Positions 36,458 to 45,472 of a stretch of 64,000 bases of DNA are shown here, one piece after another. The stretch comes from Bog-473 sp963781955 (GTDB lineage Bacteria; Actinomycetota; Acidimicrobiia; Acidimicrobiales; RAAP-2), in contig CAWAHU010000002.1 in NCBI GenBank assembly GCA_963781955.1, forward strand, positions 682,001 to 746,000. Reading direction: 5' to 3'. Positions within the stretch are counted from its first letter, which is position 1; each line of letters opens with the position of its first letter. The notes beneath the pieces are model-generated. The model saw only the letters and a list, made by a program, of their open reading frames with translations. It was not told the DNA's origin and made no database searches. A program made the translations under genes and the position numbers.

Positions 36458-36504
36458 TTGCCATTCTGGACACTTGGCGACAGACTTTTGCCATCTGGAG
36501 ACAC
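36458..36504. promoter_or_regulatory. direct repeats upstream of the AraC gene
   Basis: TTGCCATTCTGGACAC (36458-36473) and TTGCCATCTGGAGACAC (36488-36504) are near-identical direct repeats 30 bases apart, ending at the ribosome site of the AraC gene. AraC proteins bind such paired half-sites as tandem monomers, so autoregulation is likely. The binding itself is inferred. Confidence 0.5.
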
Positions 36505-36514
36505 GGAGGTGACC

Positions 36515-37546
36515 GTGGCCGCCATGGTCCAAGCCCAATCCCTGCGGGGCTATCGAGAGCTCGTTGGCGACTTGGGAGGCAATCCCACCCGGCTGTTGCG
36601 ACAAGCGGGCATCGACCCTGCTGCCCTAAACCGACTCACCGCCTTCATCAGTTTCGAGGCCCTCATCGATCTGTTGGAACGCTCTGCGGCGGATCTAGGC
36701 TGTCCCGACTTCGGACTGCGCCTGGCCGATCGCCAAGACATCGGCATCCTGGGGACGCTCGCGGTGGCTATGCGATATGCGGCCACAGTGGGCGAGGCGA
36801 TGCAGTGTGCGTCCAACTATCTCGAGGTCTACAACGCCGCCATCGCCTTCACCATCAGGACCGGGGAACCCCGGGCCCAAGCCCGGCTGGAGTTCAGGCT
36901 CCTTCCGGGGCACCACCTGCGGTGGGCACAAACCGCAGAGCACGGCATCGGTCTGACTTGGCGCATCATGACTCTCCTGTCAGAGGGGCGATGTCACCTC
37001 CAAGGGGTCTGGTTGCCCCACCCAGCGGTGGCGACCGAGGCCATGTACCGCGCCCGCTTCAACGCCCCTCTCGTCTTCCGTGCCGGCCAGGCCGCCTTGG
37101 CGGTCGCCAAGACAGACCTCACACTACCCATCAGCGAGAACATCCAGGAGCTTCACGATGTCGCCAGCCGCTATCTGGAGAGCCAGTTGTCACGTGGAAG
37201 TACGACCCTGACGGTTCAAGTCCGCCAGGCCGTCGAGGCCCTGTTAGGTACCGGCACGTGCAGCCATGGCGAAGTGGCCAGAGCGCTGTACATGCACCCT
37301 CGCACTCTGCAACGACGCGTGCGAGAAGAGGGGACCACCTTCGAAGCCATCAAGGACGAGGCCCGACGAGATCTGGCCCAGCGGTACCTGTCCCAGCCCG
37401 ACCTGCCACTGACCCAGATCGCCGCGCTGCTCGGTTACAGCGAGCAGTCGGCCTTGGGTCGGAGCTGTCGCCGCTGGTTCGACATGACGCCCCGCGAGGT
37501 GCGCGCCCGTCTCTCAGTTGGTTCCCCCGAAACGTCTCTCGCGTGA
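36515..37546 (+). CDS. AraC family regulator with arabinose-binding-like N-terminal domain
   Basis: About 343 residues. The N-terminal 200 residues (LVGDLGGNPTRLLRQAGID, GILGTLAVAMRYAATVGEAM) match the OruR/ArgR-type sensory domain; the C-terminal double HTH contains HPRTLQRRVREEGTTFEAI and LPLTQIAALLGYSEQSALGRSCRRWF. The GTG at 36515 has GGAGG five bases upstream and is preferred over GTG 36509 and ATG 36524. Regulators of this group often control amino acid or lipid catabolic genes; the target is unknown. Confidence 0.85.
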   Translation: MAAMVQAQSLRGYRELVGDLGGNPTRLLRQAGIDPAALNRLTAFISFEALIDLLERSAADLGCPDFGLRLADRQDIGILGTLAVAMRYAATVGEAMQCASNYLEVYNAAIAFTIRTGEPRAQARLEFRLLPGHHLRWAQTAEHGIGLTWRIMTLLSEGRCHLQGVWLPHPAVATEAMYRARFNAPLVFRAGQAALAVAKTDLTLPISENIQELHDVASRYLESQLSRGSTTLTVQVRQAVEALLGTGTCSHGEVARALYMHPRTLQRRVREEGTTFEAIKDEARRDLAQRYLSQPDLPLTQIAALLGYSEQSALGRSCRRWFDMTPREVRARLSVGSPETSLA

Positions 37547-37960
37547 CCGATCGGCATGAGCCCGCGGGCAGAGGCGCGTCCCCTAATGGCCGTACATGAA
37601 GGGGCGGGGCCGGATCAGGATCCTCTTTCCGTCGATCGTTCCTGAATCACCCATCGGCGTCCTGCACGAGGACGCGCGCCGACGAGGCGCCGGGGTCAAC
37701 GTCGGGCGATGCCCGCCGAAGGCTGTGGCGTTTACGCCGGCGGCGAGCGGCGTATCCTGTTCGAGGACGCCGCTATGTGGAGGTGTTGCGAGTTCCCATC
37801 ACTGCTCGAGGGGTTCTGTCACGCCCCCGTGGGCAGCCAGCCATTCATTCGTCGATCTCCGCACATGATGGGGTTCGGCCACGTCCCGACGGGCTCAATC
37901 AGAAACGACGGCTGACTGAGGACCCCTTGCGCCTACCTCGGACGCTGTGGGGGCCCCTGA
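37547..37960. other. intergenic region, no convincing gene
   Basis: Over 400 bases after the AraC gene. Openings such as the one from 37709 (EGCGVYAGGERRILFED) have no recognised domain or ribosome site. It may contain decayed coding sequence preceding the short reading frame at 37961. Confidence 0.5.
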
Positions 37961-38125
37961 ATGACGGAGACCGAGGCGGCCTTCGCCGAGCTGCTCGAGA
38001 AGGTCGGAGCGACGCATGCTCGCATGGTCGGACAGCTGGCGGGCGACGAGACCACCCTGCTTGAGGCGCACAAGTGGATCCTCATCCTTGATGCTGGCGA
38101 GCGCCGGAGAGCCCTCAACTTTTAG
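37961..38125 (+). CDS. short reading frame, possible gene remnant (54 residues)
   Basis: Begins ATG ACG GAG with coherent helical sequence (EAAFAELLEKVGATHARMVG, DETTLLEAHKWIL), then loses character at ILDAGERRRALNF and stops. The first 40 residues resemble the N-terminus of a larger enzyme, possibly a DUF1214-type protein, so this looks like the stub of a truncated gene. The assignment is weak. Confidence 0.35.
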   Translation: MTETEAAFAELLEKVGATHARMVGQLAGDETTLLEAHKWILILDAGERRRALNF

Positions 38126-38318
38126 ACCGAGCGTTTCGAGGTACGGTCGAGTCCTGACGGTCGCCGAACCACTTTGCTTGATCGAAACCAGCGGATCGCC
38201 AGAGGCAACCGTTGGACCATGGGTTGTCGCCGAGTCGGTCGAATCAGAGGCTGGCGCAGTCTGGAGCTGAGGAAGTCAGGCAACGGAGAGGTGACCCGGC
38301 GAATGCGATGACGCGAGC

Positions 38319-39311
38319 TCAGTAGGCATCGGCGTTCTCGAAGTATCGACGGGGCGTCTGCACGAGCATGGTGTCGATCTGGTCCGCGGTCACGCCCCTC
38401 TCGCGGATGTAGGGCAGGACGTCGTCGTGGATGTGCAGGTAGTTCCACTGGGTCATCATGGCCAGCACGTTGGGGTCGATCCAATCGATGTAGCAGGCGG
38501 CGTCGTGGGCCAGGACCATGCGGTCGGCATACCCGCGGCGACACATCTCGACCAGTGTGTCGGCCCGCGCCTCGAAGGTCGTCTCGATGTTGATGCCGAA
38601 CCTGTCCATGCCGAGGATGAAGCCCTCGTCGGCCAGGGCGCTCAGGTGGTCGACATCGCCGGTGTCTCCGGAGTGGCCGAGCACCACACGGGTGGCATCG
38701 ACGCCCTCCTCGTCGCACAGCAGAGCCTTGACGCTCAGACCGGTGTGGGTGCCCGGATGGGTGTGGACGGTGATCGGGGCACCGGTGTGGCGGTGCGCCC
38801 TGGCCACGGCCCGCATCACGCGGGCCACCCCGTCGGTCAGACCCTGGTGGTCGATGGCGCACTTCAGAAAGGCGGCCTTGACTCCCGTGCCGGCGATGCC
38901 CTCGGTGATGTCGGTGACGAACATGTCGACCATCGGGTCGGGCACGTCCATGCCGACCGCCGCGGACAGGGCCGGACCTCGGTAGTAGAAGAAGAACGGC
39001 ACCTGGCCGTAGGTGTAGCAACCGGTGGCCGGGATGATGTGCAGCTCGGGCACCAGCTCGGCGATGCGTTGGATGCGCGGGATGTATCGGCCCAGGCCCA
39101 CGACCGTGGGGTCGGCGATGCTGCGAATCCCCTGGGCTGCGAGCGCCTTGAGCTTGTCGACGGCGTCGGCCACGCGGTCGTCCTCGCTGCCCCACTCGGC
39201 CGGGTAGTTCTGCTGCACGTCGGCATCGAGGACGAAGACGTGCTCGTGCATGTAGGTCGGTCCGAGGTCGGCGGTGTCCACCGGTCCCCGAGCAGTCTCG
39301 ACGCTTGCCAT
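38319..39311 (-). CDS. phosphotriesterase-family metal hydrolase
   Basis: A 330-residue TIM-barrel amidohydrolase-superfamily enzyme of the phosphotriesterase type. Metal ligands: HxH in MHEHVF, bridging Lys in AFLKCAID, His in VHTHPG and LGHSGD, and Asp in LAHDAA. Homologues include lactonases, phosphotriesterases and resiniferatoxin-binding-like proteins. The substrate is unknown; lactone or ester hydrolysis is likely. The MarR gene is upstream on the same strand with about 90 bases between. Confidence 0.87.
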   Translation of the reverse strand: MASVETARGPVDTADLGPTYMHEHVFVLDADVQQNYPAEWGSEDDRVADAVDKLKALAAQGIRSIADPTVVGLGRYIPRIQRIAELVPELHIIPATGCYTYGQVPFFFYYRGPALSAAVGMDVPDPMVDMFVTDITEGIAGTGVKAAFLKCAIDHQGLTDGVARVMRAVARAHRHTGAPITVHTHPGTHTGLSVKALLCDEEGVDATRVVLGHSGDTGDVDHLSALADEGFILGMDRFGINIETTFEARADTLVEMCRRGYADRMVLAHDAACYIDWIDPNVLAMMTQWNYLHIHDDVLPYIRERGVTADQIDTMLVQTPRRYFENADAY

Positions 39312-39401
39312 TTCCGCCCTCCTCTCGCTCGCCCGCGGAGACCCTAGGTGCCTCGTGCGGCACGCGCCCGGGAGATCGGCGTGTTGGACGCCGTGGTGCG
39401 A

Positions 39402-39866
39402 TCAGGCGCCGGCCTCGAGCAACTCGAGCAGCTCGTCGATGGCCTCGACGATCGCCCGGAGCTGGCGCCGACCCGTCACCGAGCGTTCCCACTCGTGGAG
39501 CGCCTCATTGACGCTGACGGCCAGGTCCAGGCCTGCCGGCGTCAGCCGCAACAGCACCCGCCGGCGGTCGGAGGGGTCGGGCCCGCGGGTCAGCCAGCCC
39601 GCCGCCTGCAGCCGGTCGAGCGTGAGCGTCATCCCTCCCGACGCGCGCCGGAGCACCTCGCACACCGTGGAGGGCGCGCAGACCCCGTCGGGCGAGCGGC
39701 GGACGACGGCGAGCACGAGGTAGTCGCCCAGCGCCACGCCGTGCTCGGCCGTGACCGACTCGAGTTGTTGGCCGGCGACCAGCTGGAGCGCGACCAGCCG
39801 GGCCATGAGCCCCGACTCGCCCTCCCTGGTCCACATGTCCGGCCGCAGGACGGCCGGCTGCGTCAC
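39402..39866 (-). CDS. MarR family transcriptional regulator
   Basis: A 154-residue winged-helix regulator: GVALGDYLVLAVVRRSPDG, recognition region TVCEVLRRASGGMTLTLDRL, wing DPSDRRRVLLRLTPAG. The dimerising helices at both ends are present. It lies between an amidohydrolase and the phosphotriesterase-family gene, all on one strand, so it may regulate these catabolic genes. Confidence 0.88.
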   Translation of the reverse strand: MTQPAVLRPDMWTREGESGLMARLVALQLVAGQQLESVTAEHGVALGDYLVLAVVRRSPDGVCAPSTVCEVLRRASGGMTLTLDRLQAAGWLTRGPDPSDRRRVLLRLTPAGLDLAVSVNEALHEWERSVTGRRQLRAIVEAIDELLELLEAGA

Positions 39867-39896
39867 CGGGTGATCCGGGTCAGTGGGTGATCCGGG

Positions 39897-41118
39897 TCAC
39901 TGGGTGATCCCGAACCGGCCCAGGCCGTAGACGTTGATGGCGTTGCCCCGCACCAACTGGTACACCTCGTGCTCGTCGAGGCCAGCCTTGGACGAGAGCT
40001 CCCAGGCCCGGCGCCGCGAATCGGGGAACGAGCCGTTCGAGTGCGGGAAGTCGCACTCGAAGAGGATGTGCTCCATGCCCACCTCCTCTCGGCTGCGCAG
40101 GCCGTGGAGGTCGTCGAAGATGCAGCCGAAGACCCGGCCCCGTACGTAGGACGACGGCGGCTCGGGCAGGTCCACCTCGCCGACCGACTCGTGCCACACG
40201 CCGTCCATCCGCTCGTACTGGAAGGGCATCCAGCCCACCTGGCTCTCGGCGTAGGCCAGCTTGAGCGTGGGGAACCGCTCGAGGGTGCGGCTGTACACCC
40301 AGTCGCACACGGATCCCTGGGCGTTGTGGGCGTTGAGCGACATCGACACCGCCAGAGGCGCTTCGGCGCACGTGGTCGGCATCGACGACGACGAGCCGAT
40401 GTGCATCGAGATCGTGGTGTCCGTCTCCTCGCAGGCGTCCCACAGCACGTCCCAGTCGCCGGTGTAGAGGGAGGAGTAGCCGAGCTTGGCCGGGTTCTCG
40501 CTGAAGGCGATGGTGTAGCTGCCCTTGGCCGCGCAGCGGCGGACCTCCGCGGCGGCGGCAACCGGATCCCACAGCGGGATGAGGGTCAGCGGTACCAGGC
40601 GGCCCCGGCCCGCCCCCCCGCACCACTCGTCGATCATCCAGTCGTTGTAGATCTGCAGGCATCTCAGGGCGAGTTCCTTGTCAGAACGCTCGGCGAAGCC
40701 CTGTCCGGCGAAGCGCGGGAAGGTGTTGGGGTAATTGATGCCGATCTCCTGGTGGTTGACGTCCATGTCGGCCAGGCGAGCGGCCTGGTCGTAGGCGCCG
40801 GGCCGGAAGTCCTCGTAGATCGCCGGCACGTTCTTGTGCCACTCGATCGGCATGCCACCCGCCGCGTGGAGGCGGTTGGTGCCCATCACCAGGTCGTCGA
40901 ACAGCCAGACGTCGGTCCACTGGCCGTCCTCGACGTCACGCTCCATGCTGAGCACTCCACCCTGGAAGGTGCTCTTGGTCTTCTCGCGCACGCAACGCGG
41001 GCCGCGTTCACCGCAGTGAGGCGGGGAGCTCGCGCTCCCACAGGTCGCGCGGTTCGAGGATGTGATCGTCGACCGAGATGATGAGGGGGAACTCGTCCTC
41101 GGGGGGCGTGGTGGGCAT
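39897..41118 (-). CDS. amidohydrolase (ACMSD-like), one frameshift near 41010
   Basis: About 406 residues when one extra base at about 41010 is skipped. The N-terminus from ATG 41118 reads LIISVDDHILEPRDLWERELPASLR, then meets a TGA; in the shifted frame RGPRCVREK continues into a normal family protein (WHKNVPAIYEDFRPG, MHIGSSSS, ILFECDFPHSNGSFPDS, GNAINVYGLG). Metal ligands are DDH at the start, MHIG and the late DFPH Asp. The ATG has GAGGAGG at good spacing. It is divergent from the cupin gene. Confidence 0.82.
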
Positions 41119-41195
41119 GGCATGCCTCCTCTCCACGGGGCGGACTCTTCACGGGGCGGACTCTCCACGAGGCGGACACCGCCTGGCCGAAATAC

Positions 41196-41218
41196 CTTTG
41201 TGCAAAGATACTTTGTGC
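41196..41218. promoter_or_regulatory. CTTTGTGC direct repeats in divergent promoter
   Basis: CTTTGTGC occurs at 41196-41203 and 41211-41218, 15 bases apart, the first continuing into the dyad CTTTG-TG-CAAAG. This AT-rich island lies between the amidohydrolase and the cupin starts and ends 18 bases before the cupin GTG. It is a candidate operator; the MarR regulator nearby is the obvious suspect. Confidence 0.4.
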
Positions 41219-41235
41219 GGCGTAATCTTGCAACC

Positions 41236-41787
41236 GTGCCCGAGTCCGCCCCGCCGTCACCCAGCATCGAGGGCCTCGGGCCCACCTTCCGCCAGCTCGA
41301 CGACCCCGACGTCCCCTGGCAGGCGGTCAAGGCCCAGCGCAACGCCGACGGCTCGGTGTCGCAGGTCTGGGAGAAGTGGCTGGCTTTCTCGCCCGATCCC
41401 CAGTACCTCACCATCTACGCCCGCTACGACCCGGGGATGGTGGTGCGGCGCCACGGCCACTTCTCGCCCCATGTGGTCTTCGTGCTCGAGGGCGAGGTCA
41501 CCTTCGGGGATCGGCACTGCGGGGCCGGGACGCACATCGAGCTCCCCCTCGGCGCGGCGTTCGGCCCCGTGGTGGCCGGGCCCGAGGGCGCGGTGATGTT
41601 CGAGGTGATGATGGGCGACCCCCGCAGTTGGGGCGACGACCCCGAGGCGTTCGAGGCGGCCCTGGCCGCGCAGGGCGCGGAGCCGCTGCCCGACCCGCCG
41701 CTCGAGTTCCCCGCCTGGCTGGCCGATCTGCGCGCCCACTGGGGGACCAGGGGGTCAGGAGGAACGAGCGCGCCCGGCAAGTCGTGA
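41236..41787 (+). CDS. cupin domain protein
   Basis: A 183-residue protein with one cupin barrel: HGHFSPHVVFVLEGEVTFG and the second motif GTHIELPLGAAFGPVVAG. Histidines for a metal are present. It may act on an aromatic or keto substrate or be a sensor. Start: GTG at 41236. The last 33 bases overlap the convergent nitronate monooxygenase gene. Confidence 0.78.
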   Translation: MPESAPPSPSIEGLGPTFRQLDDPDVPWQAVKAQRNADGSVSQVWEKWLAFSPDPQYLTIYARYDPGMVVRRHGHFSPHVVFVLEGEVTFGDRHCGAGTHIELPLGAAFGPVVAGPEGAVMFEVMMGDPRSWGDDPEAFEAALAAQGAEPLPDPPLEFPAWLADLRAHWGTRGSGGTSAPGKS

Positions 41788-42843
41788 GGCCACGTCGGCG
41801 ATCGCATCACCGGCGTCTTGCGCCAGCCGGCGCGTCAGCTCCTCGGCCGGAAGCTCCTCGGCGAGGGCGTGCGCCTCACCCGCCCACAGGTTGACGAGGT
41901 CGGGGTCGCCGACCTCGCGGCCGTGGGCGCGGAGCGGCGATGTCAGGTGATGGACCTCGGGGTAGGCGTGCGGGGCGCTCCCGCCGTACGCGGTGTGGAA
42001 GCGGTTGGTGATGCCTCGGGCCAGGCGGCCGCTGAAGGCCCGTGTGAGCACCGTCGGCGTATCGGTGGCCGTCATGGTGCGTTGCATCGCCGAGGTGCCG
42101 GCTTCGGGCGTCCGGAGATAGGCGGTGCCGATCTGTGCCGCCCGGGCGCCGGCGACGAGTACGGCGGCGACGGCGCCGCCGGTCATGATCGACCCGGCCG
42201 CGATCAAGGGCAGCTGCTCGCGGGCGCCCACGAGCTGCAGCGCCGCCAGCAGCGACAGGTCCGACTGTGACTCATCGTCGACGAACACGCCGCGGTGCCC
42301 ACCGGCCTCGACACCCTGGACGATCAGCGCGTCGGCTCCCGCCTCTGCCGCCTGGTGCGCCTCGTCCGGCGAGGTCACCGTCAGCCACACCTCGGATCCT
42401 GCCCCCTGCAGCGCTTGGATCACCTCCGCTGGGGGCATCCCGAAGGTGAACGAGACCACGGGCACCGGATCCCCGCGCAACATGTCCACCTTCTCGTGGA
42501 ACTGGTCGTCGTCGAAGCGTGAGGGACCGAGCTCGACCCCGGTCCGTTCGGCTTCGGGTCGCAGGCGGGTCGCGTATCGCTGCACCGACTCGGGATCGGC
42601 GCCGGTGCCGGACCCGACGAACACGTTGACGCCGAAGCGGTCGATCTGATGGCGGGTGCTCGCGATGTCCTGGTGCAGCCGCTCGGTGGTGAGATATCCC
42701 GCGGCGAGGAACCCGAGCCCGCCGGCCCCGCTCACCGCCGCGGCCAGCGCGGGCGTGGACGGCCCGCCCGCCATCGGCGCCCCGATGATGGGCACGGACA
42801 GGCCGGCCAGGACGCTGCTCGTGCGAGGTGTCTCGTGGTTCAT
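41755..42843 (-). CDS. nitronate monooxygenase / NAD(P)H-dependent flavin reductase family
   Basis: About 362 residues. FMN-binding TIM barrel: PIIGAPMAGGPSTP at the N-terminus, FGVNVFVG, VVSFTFGMPP, catalytic His region VQGVEAGGHRG, IAAGSIMTGGAVAA and AQIGTAYLRTPEAG. It oxidises nitroalkanes or nitronates, or acts as a flavin reductase; the substrate is unknown. The ATG at 42843 has GGGAG eight bases upstream; ATG at 42858 is an alternative start. Confidence 0.88.
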   Translation of the reverse strand: MNHETPRTSSVLAGLSVPIIGAPMAGGPSTPALAAAVSGAGGLGFLAAGYLTTERLHQDIASTRHQIDRFGVNVFVGSGTGADPESVQRYATRLRPEAERTGVELGPSRFDDDQFHEKVDMLRGDPVPVVSFTFGMPPAEVIQALQGAGSEVWLTVTSPDEAHQAAEAGADALIVQGVEAGGHRGVFVDDESQSDLSLLAALQLVGAREQLPLIAAGSIMTGGAVAAVLVAGARAAQIGTAYLRTPEAGTSAMQRTMTATDTPTVLTRAFSGRLARGITNRFHTAYGGSAPHAYPEVHHLTSPLRAHGREVGDPDLVNLWAGEAHALAEELPAEELTRRLAQDAGDAIADVASRLAGRARSS

Positions 42844-42990
42844 CTCTTCGGCTCCCATGCTGACGACGATCGGACCTGGGCCTGGTGCCAGGATCGCGCG
42901 TCAGAAGTGGCGATCACAGCGCTGGGAACTGGTGGTCGGCGGCCACGTTGCACGAGCGACGGTGACGCCCGCGGCGCGAGGATCGCGAGG

Positions 42991-43837
42991 ATGATGACGA
43001 TGCCCGACGCGGACATGCACGTCCGGTTCCTGGAGGTGGGCGGCACCAGGATCCGCTACGCCCGGAGCAGCGGCACGGGCGGCCCGTCGATCCTCTGCAC
43101 GAGCCCATGGCCCGAGAGCGTGTACGCCTTCGCTCCCGTCTGGGCCCCGCTCTCGCGGCATGCTCGGCTGACCGCGGTGGACCTGCCGGGATTCGGCGGA
43201 TCCGATCGAAACGACGAGCTGGCTGTCCCCGCAGGCCATGGGTGGGTTCCTGGTGCGGTTCATCGAGGAGCTGGGCCTGGGGGCGCCGCACCTCGTGGGG
43301 CCCGACATCGGGACGTCGGCCGTCTTGTTCGCCGCCGCGGCTCGCCCCGACCTGGTGTCCAGCGTCGTCGTGGGCAGTGGGGGCGCTGCCGTCCCGATCC
43401 AACTCGCCGGACCGCTCGAGGAGTGGACGCTCTCGCCGGACCTCGAACGTTTCCGGGACATGGACCCCGGCGCCGTCGTCGGCGCCGCGCTGGCCACGAT
43501 CGAGGGTCGCACCCTGCCCGACGCCGTCCGCCGGGACTACCTCGAGTCCTACGAAGGCGACCGGTTCGTGGAGTCGATGCGCTACGTGCGCCGCTACCCC
43601 GAAGAGCTGCCGATCCTGGCCGAACTGCTCCCGGGCATCGAGACCGCGGTCCTCATCGTCGCCGGCCGGCGGGACCGGGTGGTCCCGCTCGCCAATGCCG
43701 AGTTCCTCCACGACTGCCTGCCGAACAGCTCACTGGTGATCGTCGAGGCCGGGCACTTCGTGTGGGAGGAAGCCGCCGACGAGTACGCGTCGATCATCTC
43801 GCGATGGGTGGCCGAGCACTCCGGCACCCCGGCCTGA
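42991..43837 (+). CDS. alpha/beta hydrolase, one frameshift near 43220
   Basis: About 281 residues if one surplus base in GAGCTGGCTGTC (near 43220) is dropped, which gives NDELLSPQAMGG. The frame before it covers the start and DLPGFGGSDR; the frame after it runs FIEELGLGAPHLVGPDIGTS, VAGRRDRVVP and the catalytic EAGHFVWEE. The nucleophile position is Asp (GPDIGT) rather than Ser, as in haloalkane dehalogenase-type members. It is the first of three clustered plus-strand genes. Confidence 0.8.
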
Positions 43838-43858
43838 GACGTCGCCGGAAGGAGGACC

Positions 43859-44704
43859 GTGGAGTTCCTGGTCGAGTTCGACGTGCACGTTCCCGTTCAT
43901 GCCGCGGCAGCCGAGGTCGAAGAACACGAGAGGGCCGAATCGGTCGCCGCGGCCGAGCTGGTCGCCGAAGGGTGCCTGGTCAGACTGTGGCGGCCGCGGG
44001 ACCGGTCGGGCGACACCAGCGCCCTCGGCCTCTACCGCGCCGCCGACGAGGCCGAGCTCAACGGCGTGATCGATGCGCTCCCGCTGCGCGAGTGGATGGG
44101 CGTGACGGTGACCCCGCTCGAGCCGCATCCCAACGACCCGGGAGCCGACCGCCAACGGCTCGACGGCCGGGCGGAGCCGGAGGCCGGCGACGAGGAGCCT
44201 GGGGCGGCGGAGCTCGACGGGCATGGGGGTGGCCGGGTCGGGCTCCCCGGTCCCCGTCTCGAGAAGATCTACCGGCTCGAGGCCACATTGGGCGACGTGG
44301 TGGACGTCGGCGACGTCGAGCGCGGCCGGCGGCGGATCGTCCCGCTGACCGGTGGCTCGTTCTCCGGACCCGAGCTCAACGGGACGCTCCTCGCGGGAGC
44401 CAGCGCGGACTGGCAGATCGTCCTCGACGACGGCACCGCGATCGGAGACGTCCGCTACACGCTGCAGACCGACGGGGGCGATGTCCTCTATGTCCGCTCG
44501 CGCGGCGTGCGCCACGGGAGCGCGGAAGTCCTGGCGCGCCTCGGCCGCGGTGAGGACGTCGATCCGGGCGAGTACACCTTCCGCACCACGACCCGGATCG
44601 AGACCGCCTCGGCCGGTCTGGACTGGCTGAACAAGGGTGTGTTCGTCGGTGTCGGGGGCCGACAGCCGGGCGGCGTGGTCTACGAGGTCTACCTGGTCGC
44701 ATGA
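43859..44704 (+). CDS. muconolactone isomerase-like domain fused to DUF3237
   Basis: A 281-residue fusion. Residues 1-93 match muconolactone delta-isomerase (MEFLVEFDVHVP, AAELVAEGCLVRLWRPR, LGLYRAADEAEL, LREWMGVTVTPL); a 40-residue Gly/Glu/Pro linker follows; residues about 135-281 are DUF3237 (GPELNGTLLAGASADWQIVLDDG, LYVRSRGVRHG, GLDWLNKGVFVG). Both parts are usually separate proteins in aromatic or terpenoid catabolism. GTG start with AAGGAGG. The next gene starts inside its stop. Confidence 0.82.
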   Translation: MEFLVEFDVHVPVHAAAAEVEEHERAESVAAAELVAEGCLVRLWRPRDRSGDTSALGLYRAADEAELNGVIDALPLREWMGVTVTPLEPHPNDPGADRQRLDGRAEPEAGDEEPGAAELDGHGGGRVGLPGPRLEKIYRLEATLGDVVDVGDVERGRRRIVPLTGGSFSGPELNGTLLAGASADWQIVLDDGTAIGDVRYTLQTDGGDVLYVRSRGVRHGSAEVLARLGRGEDVDPGEYTFRTTTRIETASAGLDWLNKGVFVGVGGRQPGGVVYEVYLVA

Positions 44705-45447
44705 CCTCCCCTGGGCACGTCGAGGGAGCCACCACGGAGGCCGGCCCGAGGAGGACGGTCATCGTGACCGGCGGGTCGCAGGGCATCGGGGCCGGGCTGG
44801 TGGCGGCGTTCCGCCGCCTGGGCTACGCGGTGGTGGCCACCTCGCGTTCGATCGCCGTCTCGGGCGAGGAGGACCTCCTCACGGTGCGGGGGGACATCGC
44901 GGACCCGACGACCGCGCATGCCGTGGTCGAGAGGGCCGTGGCCCGGTTCGGGCGGGTCGACTGCCTGGTCAACAACGCCGGGGTCTTCCTGGCGAAGCCG
45001 TTCACCGACTACACGCTCGACGACTTCGGATGGGTGAGCGCTGTGAACCTGGCCGGGTTCTTCCATGTCACGCAGCGCGCGGTACGCCAGATGCTCGATC
45101 AGGGCGGCGGCCACGTGGTCAACATCACGACGAGCCTGGTGGACCAGCCGGACAGCACGAGGCCCGCGGCGCTGACGTCCCTGACCAAGGGGGGGCTAGC
45201 CGCGGTCACGCGTTCGTTGGCCGTCGAGTACGCCTCGCGTGGCGTGCGGGTCAACGCCGTCGCTCCGGGGGTCATCCGGAACCCGGCCTACGATCCGGCC
45301 TCCTATGAGGGCATGCCCGGCCTCCCTCCCCTGGGCCGTCTGGGCGAGATCGACGACGTCGTCGACGGGGTCCTCTACCTCGAGAGGGCAACGTTCGTCA
45401 CCGGCCACATCCTCCACGTCGACGGCGGCCAGGCCGCCGGGCATTGA
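44701..45447 (+). CDS. SDR family protein lacking the catalytic Tyr
   Basis: A 248-residue SDR: TGGSQGIGAG cofactor loop, NNAGVF, NITTSLV, then LTSLTKGG where YxxxK is expected, so Thr stands four residues before the Lys. The NAD-binding fold and C-terminal GHILHVDGGQ are normal. It belongs to a subgroup whose chemistry may use other residues or be non-oxidative. The ATG overlaps the stop of the fusion gene (ATGA), so both act in one pathway. Confidence 0.83.
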   Translation: MTSPGHVEGATTEAGPRRTVIVTGGSQGIGAGLVAAFRRLGYAVVATSRSIAVSGEEDLLTVRGDIADPTTAHAVVERAVARFGRVDCLVNNAGVFLAKPFTDYTLDDFGWVSAVNLAGFFHVTQRAVRQMLDQGGGHVVNITTSLVDQPDSTRPAALTSLTKGGLAAVTRSLAVEYASRGVRVNAVAPGVIRNPAYDPASYEGMPGLPPLGRLGEIDDVVDGVLYLERATFVTGHILHVDGGQAAGH

Positions 45448-45472
45448 ACCCACCGGAGATCCACGGAGGTCA

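Noticed and set aside
36072..36512. Plus-strand opening of 146 codons
   Set aside because: It has no recognisable domain and covers the better-looking minus-strand 70-residue gene and the AraC promoter repeats.
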